A stretch of 64,000 bases of DNA from Acidobacteriota bacterium (GTDB lineage: Bacteria; Acidobacteriota; Blastocatellia; Pyrinomonadales; Pyrinomonadaceae). The translations under genes were made by a program, and so were the position numbers. Shown in pieces: positions 17,554-25,942 of the stretch (the first letter of the stretch is position 1; each line of letters opens with the position of its first letter). The stretch lies in contig CP065000.1 of assembly GCA_016700075.1 (NCBI GenBank), positions 1,178,001-1,242,000 of the forward strand, read 5' to 3'. The notes under the pieces are model-generated. The model was not told the origin of the DNA, did not search any database, and worked only from the letters and a program-made list of their open reading frames with translations.

Positions 17554-18252
17554 ATGTCTGAGACACCGGAAAGAGTTCGCGGTATCAAGCGGTTGCCGAT
17601 ATTCCCGCTTCCGCTCGTTTTGTTCCCGAACGAACTCCTGCCGCTTCATATTTTTGAGCCTAAATACCGAAAGATGTTTGCGTACATTGAGGCCGGTAAT
17701 AATCTTTTCGGCATCAGTTGGCAACCGGAAGACGGCCCCGTAACGCAAATGCCGCAGCCCGGCAGCATTGGCTGTGCCGCGGAAGTTCGTGAAAAGGAGA
17801 CGCTCGAAGACGGAAGGTCGAATGTCCTGACGCTCGGCGTCGCGCGTTACGTGCTGCTCGATTACATCGACAGCGACGCACCGTATGCGGTAGGTGACGT
17901 GGAGTTTTTTGTAGATGACCCGGGCGATGAGGACGAGAGAGCCTCCGCAGCCCAAAAAGTATTTGAGAAATTTCGCCGGATGGCGGCCGCCGCATTCAAG
18001 CTCGCGGGAAACCGCGGAACGCCGCCTGAACTCGCAAGTGCCGACCCTGAGCCGCTTTCGTTTCTTGTCGGAGCGGCGATGAATCTTGACGCCGCCGCCA
18101 AATATGACATGCTCACGATGCGCTCTACCTATGACAGATTGATCAGAATCGACGAGACTCTCGCCGACATTGTTCAGCGTATCGAGAGCCAAGCCGAGAT
18201 CGCGTCGGTCTCCAAAACCAACGGACACGGCGGCAGAATGCCTGATCTTTAG
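17554..18252 (+). CDS. Lon N-terminal (LAN) domain protein
   Basis: A 232-residue protein consisting almost wholly of the substrate-recognition domain of Lon protease: LPIFPLPLVLFPNELLPLHIFEPKYRKMF at the start in two adjoining blocks, then GISWQPEDG and the later helical part. There is no AAA or protease domain, so it is a stand-alone LAN protein, a common small family whose exact role is unclear. The frame extends upstream to 17488, but ATG 17554 has GTGAGG at the right distance and begins the conserved sequence. It overlaps the convergent hydrolase-fold gene by four bases. Confidence 0.85.
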   Translation: MSETPERVRGIKRLPIFPLPLVLFPNELLPLHIFEPKYRKMFAYIEAGNNLFGISWQPEDGPVTQMPQPGSIGCAAEVREKETLEDGRSNVLTLGVARYVLLDYIDSDAPYAVGDVEFFVDDPGDEDERASAAQKVFEKFRRMAAAAFKLAGNRGTPPELASADPEPLSFLVGAAMNLDAAAKYDMLTMRSTYDRLIRIDETLADIVQRIESQAEIASVSKTNGHGGRMPDL

Positions 18253-19214
18253 TTAGTGCCTAGGGCTCCTCGGAAAAAATCGATAAGGCGTTGCTCGTAA
18301 GACTCGCTCTTTTCCATCGAAGCGTTGATGATGCTGAAACCGGACGGGCTAAGGTCGGTTTTTGATTCCACACGGTTAGAATCGGGAAAACATTTTGCGA
18401 GTTTGGCCGTTGGTTCGCGATGCTCGTCCGCGTCGACACCTGCAAGCAGCAGAACGTCCCGCCCCGTTACCTTTCTTGCGGTATCACAGGAAGGTTCCCT
18501 TCTGTAACAGCCGTCGAAATAGTAGAAATGCGTGCCGAGTTTTGAGAGAGGCTGTGTCACGAAGCCCGCGAAAGGATAGAGCCGCCTTACCGAAGAAGCA
18601 AGGACCGTGTCAGAGCTGGAAGGCACTCCGTCGAGAGCGATGGCCTTGATCGACGGATCCGCTGCGGCAAGGTTGAGAGCCGTCAGCGCACCCATTTCAA
18701 CCCCATAAACACCCAGATCCGCTCCGACCAGAGCTATGCCGTTAGGGGTTCGGAGTTCGCGCAAAAAGCTTACTGCGGCGGCAAGGTCTTCGGCCTCGCA
18801 ACCGCCAAAAGAAGCATTCTCGACCGGCGGGCTCTCGCCATGGCCCCGCGCGTCGGGCATCAGGATCGTGAAATTCGTGGATTCGTTCAGCTTGACGCCA
18901 AGGTTGAGTACATAGGAGCGGTCGCCGCCGAATTTGTGGAGCAGTATGACCGCCGGAGCGTTCTCCGCCCCGCGAAGCAGCCATGCGCGGGCGGTCGTGC
19001 CGTCTCGGTTCGTCCAGGTCTCCTCAGTAATTGTGGCCGCCCTGGTGCTAAGCTGTCCGTATTTTTCGGGTCGAACAAGATAAGGTGCAGGCATCGGCCT
19101 GGCTCCGCTATAGACCAGGTAGACCGACCCGCCGATCAAGGCACCGGCGGTGATCAAAATGATCGGCAGAAAAAGCCGAACCAGGCTTTTTGCAAGGCGA
19201 GTTGTCTTTGCCAT
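18249..19214 (-). CDS. Membrane-anchored alpha/beta-hydrolase-fold protein lacking the usual nucleophile
   Basis: A 321-residue protein with one N-terminal membrane helix (about 12-36) and a peptidase S9/esterase-like alpha/beta fold: VILLHKFGGDRS, then LMPDARGHGES near 119-127. The nucleophile elbow reads GVYGVEMGAL, so the position of the catalytic Ser in GxSxG is E173. I see no other GxSxG. Unless another residue serves, ordinary esterase chemistry is doubtful. A late Asp (LLAGVDADEH) and the fold are retained. It is convergent with the Lon-domain gene and divergent from the S55 peptidase gene. Confidence 0.75.
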   Translation of the reverse strand: MAKTTRLAKSLVRLFLPIILITAGALIGGSVYLVYSGARPMPAPYLVRPEKYGQLSTRAATITEETWTNRDGTTARAWLLRGAENAPAVILLHKFGGDRSYVLNLGVKLNESTNFTILMPDARGHGESPPVENASFGGCEAEDLAAAVSFLRELRTPNGIALVGADLGVYGVEMGALTALNLAAADPSIKAIALDGVPSSSDTVLASSVRRLYPFAGFVTQPLSKLGTHFYYFDGCYRREPSCDTARKVTGRDVLLLAGVDADEHREPTAKLAKCFPDSNRVESKTDLSPSGFSIINASMEKSESYEQRLIDFFRGALGTN

Positions 19215-19350
19215 ATCGATAGAGAAAAATGCGAAAAAAAGAGGTCGGCGGCAACCGCCGGACGGTCTGAAAGCCTCTAAACAGAAGCTTTCGGCAAGCT
19301 GACTAAAATGTTACCATATTTGGTACAGTTCTGGGAAAAGTTTTTTAATT

Positions 19351-21177
19351 ATGTTAAACGCCATATTTCGCCTTGCGTTCTTGACGCTGATCGCTTTTTC
19401 CGCAGTATTTACTCAAACAAGCTCTACGGCAAGCTCGCCGCGACCGGCACCCAACTTCCCGGTCTCTGAACTGCGGGAAGGTATGCGCGGAACTGCGAAA
19501 ACTGTATTCAGAGGGAACAAGAGCGAGGAGTTTGGTGTTGAGATACTCGGAGTGCTGCCCAACTGGATCGGCCCGAAGCAAGACCTGATAATCGGCCGGC
19601 TTTTTGGTGAGAATGCCGAGCGGACCTTTGTGTTTGCCGGAATGTCCGGTTCGCCGGTCTATATTGACGGCAAACTGGTCGGTGCGATCTCCTACAGCTT
19701 TCCGTTCGCAAAGGAGCCCATCTGCGGCATCACGCCGTTCGAGCAGATGACTGCTGATGTTGAGCGTTTCGCGGCCTTAGGACCGGCTGGTTTTGTCCCG
19801 CCGACCTTCAGCGCCGCGGAATTGACCTCACCGATCTGGAAACCATCGGCGGCTATTCCGCAGACACTTTCCGCATCACGCGGCGGCGCTTTTGAAACGT
19901 TCCGCCCTATCGCTACTCCGGTCTCATTTGCGGGTATTTCGCAGGCGGTGCTTGATATGTTCGCTCCGCAATTGACATCAGCGGGCATCGTACCGGTGGC
20001 GGCTCCTACGGGCAGTAGCAGCCGTTTGGGCGGGCTGAAAACTGCAACACCGACAACACTGCTCGGCGGCGATTCTGTGGTCGTTCATCTGGCACGCGGA
20101 GATATACAACTTTCAGCCGCTGGAACGGTGACCGCTCGCGATGGCGACAACATTTATGCGTTCGGACATCCGTTTTTCAGCTTAGGCTCATCGGACCTCC
20201 CGATGTCCGAATCGCACGTGGTCACGGTCGTACCGAACGCGAACAACTCTTTCAAGCTTGCAGTACCCGATGACATGGTCGGGTCTATGACGCAGGATCG
20301 AGCGACAGGCATTCTCGGTCAATTAGGTACTGCTCCGAAGATGCTTCCCGTAAAGATCAACTTTACGAGCAGCCGTGGAAAACGCGAGGAGCTCGTATTC
20401 GAATCTGCTATCGACGAATTTTTGACGCCGCTGATCATGAGTGTCGGCGTTACCAACATCCTTTCTTCGAATGAACGGTCGATCGGCAACACGACGATCG
20501 ACATGAAAGGCAAGATCCGCATCAAGGGCGAGAAGCCGATAGATCTGACGCGTCGTATCTCGAGCGGACAGGCGATCCTATTTGCCGGCGGGGCTCCGGC
20601 AGTTCCGCTAGGCGCTTTGTTGCGGGCAAACTATCCGGGCGTCGAGATCGAAGGCATTGATCTTGATATCAACGTATCAGAAGGTGCCCGCCTGGCCTCG
20701 GTTGATAAGATCTGGGTCGATAAGCAGCAAGTAAGGCCCGGAGATAATATCAACGTCTCGATAGCGGAAAAGGCGGCGGGCGGAAAGATCTCTGTCAGGA
20801 CGGTTCCTGTCACCATCCCTCGCGACGCAGCCCCCGGAATCGTCACATTGACGGTCGGAGACGGCAGTCTTGTGCAGGCACTGGCAGCAACCACCCAATT
20901 CGCGCCGAAAACGCCGGCGGCATTCGTTGAGACCTTCAACGGCCTGAAAAAGCCGGATCGTCTTTACGTTCTGCTTACATCTGCCAAACCGGGACTCGTT
21001 ATCGGATCCAGCGAATTGGCAAATCTGCCGCCTTCCGTAGCAGCTACTCTCGGCAGCGATCGATCTGCGGGAGCGACAAAAGCCACGACCAACACGGTCC
21101 TGCTCGAAATGGAACTGCCGCAGGGCGAGAACATCGTTGGCGGCTCGCAAACACTCACGCTTGAGATCATCAGGTAG
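19351..21177 (+). CDS. Exported S55 (SpoIVB-like) peptidase family protein
   Basis: A 608-residue protein with a signal peptide at 1-25. The N-terminal domain has ELREGMRGTAKTVFRG and the serine motif AGMSGSPVYIDGKLVG (S101 as likely nucleophile) followed by ISYSFPFAKEPICGITP. A GHPFFSLG motif with H273 lies in the next domain. These are the Ser and His motifs of the SpoIVB S55 family, but in reverse order to SpoIVB, where the His motif precedes GMSGSP. No PDZ domain is evident. The C-terminal ~170 residues look like beta domains. It is probably an exported serine peptidase; the substrate is unknown. Confidence 0.75.
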   Translation: MLNAIFRLAFLTLIAFSAVFTQTSSTASSPRPAPNFPVSELREGMRGTAKTVFRGNKSEEFGVEILGVLPNWIGPKQDLIIGRLFGENAERTFVFAGMSGSPVYIDGKLVGAISYSFPFAKEPICGITPFEQMTADVERFAALGPAGFVPPTFSAAELTSPIWKPSAAIPQTLSASRGGAFETFRPIATPVSFAGISQAVLDMFAPQLTSAGIVPVAAPTGSSSRLGGLKTATPTTLLGGDSVVVHLARGDIQLSAAGTVTARDGDNIYAFGHPFFSLGSSDLPMSESHVVTVVPNANNSFKLAVPDDMVGSMTQDRATGILGQLGTAPKMLPVKINFTSSRGKREELVFESAIDEFLTPLIMSVGVTNILSSNERSIGNTTIDMKGKIRIKGEKPIDLTRRISSGQAILFAGGAPAVPLGALLRANYPGVEIEGIDLDINVSEGARLASVDKIWVDKQQVRPGDNINVSIAEKAAGGKISVRTVPVTIPRDAAPGIVTLTVGDGSLVQALAATTQFAPKTPAAFVETFNGLKKPDRLYVLLTSAKPGLVIGSSELANLPPSVAATLGSDRSAGATKATTNTVLLEMELPQGENIVGGSQTLTLEIIR

Positions 21178-21220
21178 GTCAGTTTGTTGACTCTGCTTTT
21201 GCGCTTTGGCAAACTGATAT

Positions 21221-21802
21221 GTGAACAATACAAAACTGATAATAAAAGCGGCCTCGTTCGCTGCAGATCGACATCGGACACAGCGTCGAAAAGGCACCGA
21301 GGCTCATCCGTATATTAATCATCCGCTTCACGTTGCGGAAATGCTGAGCGAGGTCGGCCGGATCGACGACGCCGAGGTTCTCGCCGCGGCGATACTGCAC
21401 GACACCGTTGAGGATACAGATACAAAGCCGGAAGAGATCCGCGAGCTTTTTGGTGAACGCATTGCCGCCTACGTTGCCGAGGTGACCGACGACAAATCCC
21501 AGGAGAAACGCGTGCGAAAGCAACTTCAGATCGAGCACGCCCCGCACCTTTCTCCCGGGGCGAAAGCGATAAAACTCAGCGACAAGATCAGCAACGTCAC
21601 CGATGTAACCAACGATCCACCGTCCGGTTGGCCGCATCAACGAAAAATGGAATACATCGATTGGGCGGAAAGGGTAGTGGAGGGATTACGGGGAGTGAGT
21701 CCGGCGCTCGAGGCTAAATTTGACGAGGCGGCTCGGCGTGCACGGGAGGTTTTTGCGGCTCAGGCGGATTCGCCTTCGGCCCAAGCCTCTCCGTCGGCGT
21801 AA
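21221..21802 (+). CDS. HD-domain (p)ppGpp-hydrolase-like protein (MESH1 type)
   Basis: A 193-residue single-domain HD protein. The N-terminus has FAADRHRTQRRKG and PYINHPLHV, then the metal-binding HDTVEDT motif typical of SpoT-type 3'-pyrophosphohydrolases, and AIKLSDKISNV. There is no synthetase or TGS/ACT domain, so it is a small hydrolase like MESH1. It may remove the 3' pyrophosphate of ppGpp or act on related nucleotides. The start codon is GTG. It follows the S55 gene by 43 bases. The 3' end overlaps the convergent moaE by 43 bases. Confidence 0.85.
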   Translation: MNNTKLIIKAASFAADRHRTQRRKGTEAHPYINHPLHVAEMLSEVGRIDDAEVLAAAILHDTVEDTDTKPEEIRELFGERIAAYVAEVTDDKSQEKRVRKQLQIEHAPHLSPGAKAIKLSDKISNVTDVTNDPPSGWPHQRKMEYIDWAERVVEGLRGVSPALEAKFDEAARRAREVFAAQADSPSAQASPSA

Positions 21803-22194
21803 ACCTCTTTTTTCCAGATCGGAACTGTGCGTTTCAACTCTCTGATGAGCCATTCGCACGCGGCAAAAGCAGCCCGTCGATGTGGAGCCGCGACGGATAT
21901 CACAACGCTGGTCTCGCCGATCTCGAGCCGGCCGAGCCTGTGCACAATGCCGATCGCCGAGACCTCAAATTCCGCCCTCGCCCGCTCGATCAGCTTCTGC
22001 ATCTCCTTCAGGGCCATCGGCTCGTAGGCTTCGTAAACCAGATATTCCGTTTCCCGCGTCGTCCCGTCGTTGTGTTTTGTGAACTTCCTCGCGTAACCAT
22101 CCAACGTGACCGTCGCCCCACACTCCGGCGGCACCACACGCCTGGCAACGTAGGAGATGTTGATCGGTTCGGTCGTGAGTTCGCAGAAATCCAT
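21760..22194 (-). CDS. moaE: Molybdopterin synthase catalytic subunit MoaE
   Basis: A 144-residue MoaE. Together with MoaD it inserts the dithiolene sulfurs into precursor Z (cPMP) during molybdenum cofactor synthesis in the cytoplasm. Family signatures are GATVTLDGYARKFTKHN near the start, LVYEAYEPMALKEM, IVHRLGRLEIGETSVVI, and the active-site PIWKKEVYADGEAW. It starts three bases after the moaD stop, so the two are co-translated. The C-terminus overlaps the convergent HD gene by 43 bases. Confidence 0.93.
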   Translation of the reverse strand: MDFCELTTEPINISYVARRVVPPECGATVTLDGYARKFTKHNDGTTRETEYLVYEAYEPMALKEMQKLIERARAEFEVSAIGIVHRLGRLEIGETSVVISVAAPHRRAAFAACEWLIRELKRTVPIWKKEVYADGEAWAEGESA

Positions 22195-22197
22195 AGG

Positions 22198-22437
22198 TCA
22201 ACCGCCGGAAACAGGCGTGAAAATTGCGACTGTATCTCCGTCGTTGAGGGCCGTATCGTAAGGAACGTGATCTTCGTTTACCGCAGCGAGAAGTTTATTG
22301 CGTGCAAGTGCCGGATGGTCGGTTTTCAGCTTTTCGATCAGCTCAGCGACTACTTTCGCATCGCACCGTTCGTATCTTAATTCACGCGTGCCCGCCGCAT
22401 CGGCAGTTGCCCCAAAAAAAAGAACATTGACCTTCAT
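22198..22437 (-). CDS. moaD: Molybdopterin synthase sulfur-carrier subunit MoaD
   Basis: A 79-residue ubiquitin-like protein ending in the required Gly-Gly (TPVSGG), which is adenylated and thiocarboxylated to carry sulfur to MoaE. LFFGATADAAGTRELRY and the ALNDGDTVAIFTPVSGG end are typical. It is adjacent to moaE (three-base gap) and follows thiG by about 50 bases on the same strand. No other moa gene is in the window. Confidence 0.92.
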   Translation of the reverse strand: MKVNVLFFGATADAAGTRELRYERCDAKVVAELIEKLKTDHPALARNKLLAAVNEDHVPYDTALNDGDTVAIFTPVSGG

Positions 22438-22490
22438 CGTATGTTGTGCCCTTGCTTACGTGCGGGCTACTGAAAGTGCCGGCTTCGATA

Positions 22491-23261
22491 CTATTTGATA
22501 GCACCCGCGATCGGGCTTGAGGCCGAGGCATAGAGCCGTTTTGGCATTCGGCCTGACAAATAACCGAGGCGGCCGGCTTGGACAGCTAGTTTCATCGCAG
22601 TCGCCATTTGTGCCGCGTCGCCTGCTTCGGCGATCGCAGTGTTCATTAAAATTGCATCGGCACCGAGTTCCATCGCGATCGCAGCATCCGAAGGCACGCC
22701 TACACCCGCGTCAACGATGATCGTTGCGTCGGGCAACTGTTCTCGCATGATGCGCAGATTTGATGGGTTCTGCACACCCATTCCCGAACCGATAGGAGCC
22801 GCAAGCGGCATGACCGCCGGACAGCCCGCATCGAGCAGTTTTTTAGCCATTATCAGGTCGTCGGAAAAATACGGAAGCACAATAAAGCCCTCTTTCACCA
22901 GCACTTTCGCGGCTTCAAGCGTCTGCTCGTTGTCCGGCAGAAGCGTCACAGGATCGCCGATGACCTCGAGTTTTATCCAGTCTGTCTCAAGAGCCTCGCG
23001 AGCTAGCCGCGAGGTGCGAATTGCGTGTTCGGCGTCGTAACAGCCGGCAGTGTTCGGCAGAATTCGCATGGCGGGATCTAGATGATCGAGGAACGATTCC
23101 GCCGAACCGTCTAACGGAACGCGATTCACCGCAACCGTCACCATCTCGGCACCCGAAGCCCTGTGAGCGGCCTTCATTTCGTCGTAACTGCGGTATTTGC
23201 CGGTGCCGATGATCAGCCTGGAAGAGAACGAAACACCGGCGAGTTGAAAACTATCGGACAT
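22491..23261 (-). CDS. thiG: Thiazole synthase ThiG
   Basis: A 256-residue TIM-barrel enzyme that makes the thiazole phosphate half of thiamine from deoxyxylulose phosphate, dehydroglycine and ThiS-thiocarboxylate. Seen: LIIGTGKYRSYDEM, EMVTVAVNRVPLDG, the Schiff-base lysine in DWIKLEVIGD, MPLAAPIGSGMGVQNP and VPSDAAIAMELGADAILMNTA (in parts). The length is normal. It lies in a leftward group with thiS upstream, but 165 bases with inverted repeats separate the two genes. Confidence 0.95.
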   Translation of the reverse strand: MSDSFQLAGVSFSSRLIIGTGKYRSYDEMKAAHRASGAEMVTVAVNRVPLDGSAESFLDHLDPAMRILPNTAGCYDAEHAIRTSRLAREALETDWIKLEVIGDPVTLLPDNEQTLEAAKVLVKEGFIVLPYFSDDLIMAKKLLDAGCPAVMPLAAPIGSGMGVQNPSNLRIMREQLPDATIIVDAGVGVPSDAAIAMELGADAILMNTAIAEAGDAAQMATAMKLAVQAGRLGYLSGRMPKRLYASASSPIAGAIK

Positions 23262-23268
23262 AGAGAAA

Positions 23269-23421
23269 ATTTACCACAAAACCCTCAGCCACAGAGTCCA
23301 CAGAGAGAACCGAGGCAGGAATCTTGGATCGGCGTACGAAAAGCGATCAGCAGATCATTTGATGCGGCAGGCTGCAAAGAAAATCCTACTCCCACAGTCT
23401 CTGTGCTCTCTGTGGTGAAAT
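23269..23421. repeat. Inverted-repeat intergenic element between thiS and thiG
   Basis: The left arm near 23269-23310 contains TTTACCACA and CCACAGAGTCCACAGAG. The right arm near 23392-23421 reads CTCTGTGCTCTCTGTGGTGA, the imperfect reverse complement. Each arm is itself made of repeated CACAGAG units. The layout is that of a small non-autonomous or REP-like element about 150 bases long. No ORF of its own. Confidence 0.55.
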
Positions 23422-23426
23422 AGGTC

Positions 23427-23630
23427 TTACCCGCCGCCAACGAAATGCACGACCTCGACGCGGTCGCCGTCGTTCAGGCTCACTTCGTGCCAACTCTGTC
23501 TGCTGACTACCTCGCCGTTGTGCTCTACAGCGACGCGTTTTGCTGGAAGGTCCAGTTCGCCGAGCAACGAGGCGATCGTTGAGCCCTCGGCGACGGTGCG
23601 CGTTTCGCCATTGATGCGGATCTCTGCCAC
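23427..23630 (-). CDS. thiS: Thiamine sulfur-carrier protein ThiS
   Basis: A 67-residue ubiquitin-like protein with IRINGETRTVAEGS at the start, the central LPAKRVAVEHNGEVVSR and a C-terminal HFVGGG. The terminal Gly-Gly is thiocarboxylated and donates sulfur to ThiG. Upstream is an unknown gene 35 bases away, downstream thiG beyond the repeat element. No TPP riboswitch is recognisable ahead of it. Confidence 0.93.
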   Translation of the reverse strand: MAEIRINGETRTVAEGSTIASLLGELDLPAKRVAVEHNGEVVSRQSWHEVSLNDGDRVEVVHFVGGG

Positions 23631-23665
23631 ATCGCTATTTTAGAACTTTACGTAGTGAAATTGAA

Positions 23666-24523
23666 TTAGCCGGGCGTGACGAGTTTCCTAAGTTCGACCT
23701 CTTCGCCGCCTGCGGTCGCACGGACCAGCAAAGCCGCACGCCCTGCCTGAAAATTCGGAAGCTGCAGATGTATCTTCGCGAGGCCGTTATTATCGGTCTT
23801 AGAATGAAAAATTACCGGACGAAATGCCGACCCGAGCACTTTGACCATGATCTGAGCATCGGGGACAACCTTTCGGTCAGTGCCTTTGCATATCATCAGG
23901 TTGATGGTCTTTCGCTCGCCGCCTTTGAATTTGCTTTCGCCAAGCAGTTCAATGGTTAGCTTGTCGTTAGCAGGGCGCGACCTGCCGGAAAATTCGCTGA
24001 CGACCTCGACCGTTTCGACCGTCAACAATTCCGGTTCTTCGATGATGGTTACGTCGTCAATAACGGGCTCATCGAAAATGAACTCAAGCGGCATCAGCGG
24101 CACCACCGAATCCATATCGATATCGAATACAGGCTGCGGGATCGGCAACGGAGGCGGTTCCGCGACAGGGCGAGAAAAAGGCTGGGCCGGAACGACAGCA
24201 ACTTCGGGCACTTGATCTGCAACGGGAGCGGCTTCCGCGACCGGCATATTTCTACCTGCGGCCTTTGCCGTCATCTGCTTTAGGTCTTCGAGCCGACCGG
24301 CACGGATCGCCGCGCAGATGAGCTTGTGCTGACGCTGCACACGTTCAGCGATCTCTGTTTCTATGCCGACGATATCCTCATATGTCGCTCTCTTGCTCGC
24401 AAGGATGGTGCCGCGGTCATAAACGAGCGACATTATCATATTCGCGGGCGCTCCCTTGTCCTCGGTCTGGACGTGGTAGGTCGTGCCGTTGTGTTCGATG
24501 TCTGTATTGAAACCGGCTATCAC
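23666..24523 (-). CDS. Unknown protein with a C-terminal Ig-like domain
   Basis: A 285-residue protein. The N-terminal ~95 residues (FNTDIEHNGTTYHVQTEDKG, ASKRATYEDIVG) form a conserved block without a function I can name. The middle is a Pro/Val/Glu-rich low-complexity linker (about 95-180). The last ~95 residues look like a beta-sandwich of the Ig/CARDB or transthyretin kind (RKVVPDAQIMVKVLG, TDNNGLAKIHLQLPN). No signal peptide is visible, so it is probably cytoplasmic. The start codon is GTG. It is divergent from nuoA and just upstream of thiS. Confidence 0.65.
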   Translation of the reverse strand: MIAGFNTDIEHNGTTYHVQTEDKGAPANMIMSLVYDRGTILASKRATYEDIVGIETEIAERVQRQHKLICAAIRAGRLEDLKQMTAKAAGRNMPVAEAAPVADQVPEVAVVPAQPFSRPVAEPPPLPIPQPVFDIDMDSVVPLMPLEFIFDEPVIDDVTIIEEPELLTVETVEVVSEFSGRSRPANDKLTIELLGESKFKGGERKTINLMICKGTDRKVVPDAQIMVKVLGSAFRPVIFHSKTDNNGLAKIHLQLPNFQAGRAALLVRATAGGEEVELRKLVTPG

Positions 24524-24647
24524 TATTGTTCGAAACAGTTGAGCGAGAGAAATGGAGGAAAAGGGCAGAAAACACCCAACCTCAAAACTAACACACCCGT
24601 TTCGTGAGGGTCAATCACTAATTCCCCGCAGCGTCGGGCGGTTTGGT

Positions 24648-24676
24648 TTGACAGTCCATAGGGCTTAAACTACGAT
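24648..24676 (+). promoter_or_regulatory. Promoter of the nuo operon
   Basis: TTGACA (24648-24653), a 17-base spacer and TACGAT (24671-24676): a perfect -35 and five of six in the -10. The expected start near 24683 gives a leader of about 87 bases before the nuoA ATG, which has a strong GAGGAGG site. Confidence 0.6.
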
Positions 24677-24769
24677 TTGATTTGAGCGGTTTTTGTGCGG
24701 TTTTTACTCAGGGTTGTTGATCATCCCAATAACAAATATTGACCGGCCTCTAGAGGAGGCACAAAACGA

Positions 24770-25267
24770 ATGTCCGAATTTAACATCTCAGATTACGCGC
24801 CGCTTGCGGTAATGTTCCTTGTGGCCGCAGGTTTCGGCGCCAGTCAGTTGCTGGTAACTCAGCTGATGGGCCCAAGAAAGCGCACCGCGACAAAGCTAAT
24901 GCCGTATGAATGCGGCAAGGATCCGGTCGGTTCTGCACGTGAGCGGTTTTCGATCAAATTCTACATGGTCGCGGTCACATTCCTGCTTTTTGACTTGGAA
25001 ATATTGTTCTTAGTTCCCTTCGCGGTTGCGTTCAAGGACCTTTTAGGTATTGAGAAAAGCACCGGCATTATGTTCGGCACGATCGCATTTCTGGGGATCT
25101 TGGCGTTTCTGGCCACTGTTGTTGTCGGGCTGATATACGACTGGAGAAAAGGGGCGTTCGACTGGGGTTCACAGGCAAAGGCATCGGCCCGTGCTATCGC
25201 CATAAAGAAACGTGATGGCGAGCTGCCCGGTCACCCCGATCATGTGGAATGGCAAAAGGCCGCCTAG
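24770..25267 (+). CDS. nuoA: NADH-quinone oxidoreductase subunit A
   Basis: A 165-residue membrane subunit of complex I with three hydrophobic helices (about 10-30, 65-88, 98-120). The conserved YECGKDP loop and the RFSIKFYMVAVTFLLFDLE segment identify it. It helps form the quinone-site end of the membrane arm. The C-terminus is some 40 residues longer than the E. coli-type protein and basic. First gene of a rightward operon; GAGGAGG precedes the ATG. Confidence 0.95.
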   Translation: MSEFNISDYAPLAVMFLVAAGFGASQLLVTQLMGPRKRTATKLMPYECGKDPVGSARERFSIKFYMVAVTFLLFDLEILFLVPFAVAFKDLLGIEKSTGIMFGTIAFLGILAFLATVVVGLIYDWRKGAFDWGSQAKASARAIAIKKRDGELPGHPDHVEWQKAA

Positions 25268-25288
25268 TTTTGGCAGAGACATTTATAT

Positions 25289-25936
25289 ATGGGGTTAGAG
25301 AACAAGGTCTTCGAATCGTTACCTGACGTAATAACGGTCAATCTGGATGCGGTGGTCAACTGGGCACGCAAATCGAGCCTTTGGCCGGCCACCTTCGGAC
25401 TCGCTTGCTGCGCCATCGAGATGATGAATACCGTCTCGGCACGCAACGACCTTTCGCGTTTCGGAGCGGAAACATTCCGTGCGAGCCCGCGGCAAGCCGA
25501 CGTCATGATCGTATCGGGTCGCGTTTCGCGAAAGATGGCTCCCGTTCTGCGGCGAATTTACGATCAGATGCCTGAGCCGAAATGGGTGATCTCGATGGGC
25601 GCTTGTGCCACGTCGGGCGGCGTTTTCGATAACTACGCGATCGTTCAGGGTGTTGATAAGGTCGTCCCTGTTGATATTTACGTGCCGGGCTGTCCGCCGC
25701 GGCCTGAGATGCTTGTTCACGCCATCACGATGCTGCAGGACAAGATCATGAAGGAATCCGTAAAGGACCGAAAGGACACTTACGAGGCTGAATCACGCGA
25801 ATCCATTACGCCGGGAACTCTGCCGGTGACCGAAGGCACCGCTCTCGAACGCGAGACGGCAGAAGAGGTCGCTTCGGGCGATATCGCGAGGCCCTATACC
25901 GTGCCGTCGAAGCACGAGCGAAGGAGATCGTCGTAA
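25289..25936 (+). CDS. nuoB: NADH-quinone oxidoreductase subunit B
   Basis: A 215-residue peripheral-arm subunit carrying the N2 [4Fe-4S] cluster next to quinone. Ligand motifs are visible: ACCAIEMM (adjacent cysteines), GACATSGG and GCPPRPE. The first ~150 residues are the conserved core. The last ~55, rich in Glu/Arg/Thr, form an extra tail not required in the family. It is 21 bases after nuoA and six before nuoC. Confidence 0.96.
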   Translation: MGLENKVFESLPDVITVNLDAVVNWARKSSLWPATFGLACCAIEMMNTVSARNDLSRFGAETFRASPRQADVMIVSGRVSRKMAPVLRRIYDQMPEPKWVISMGACATSGGVFDNYAIVQGVDKVVPVDIYVPGCPPRPEMLVHAITMLQDKIMKESVKDRKDTYEAESRESITPGTLPVTEGTALERETAEEVASGDIARPYTVPSKHERRRSS

Positions 25937-25942
25937 TATAAT

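Noticed and set aside
23631..23665. A TPP riboswitch before thiS
   Set aside because: The gap is only 35 bases and lacks the CTGAGA core.
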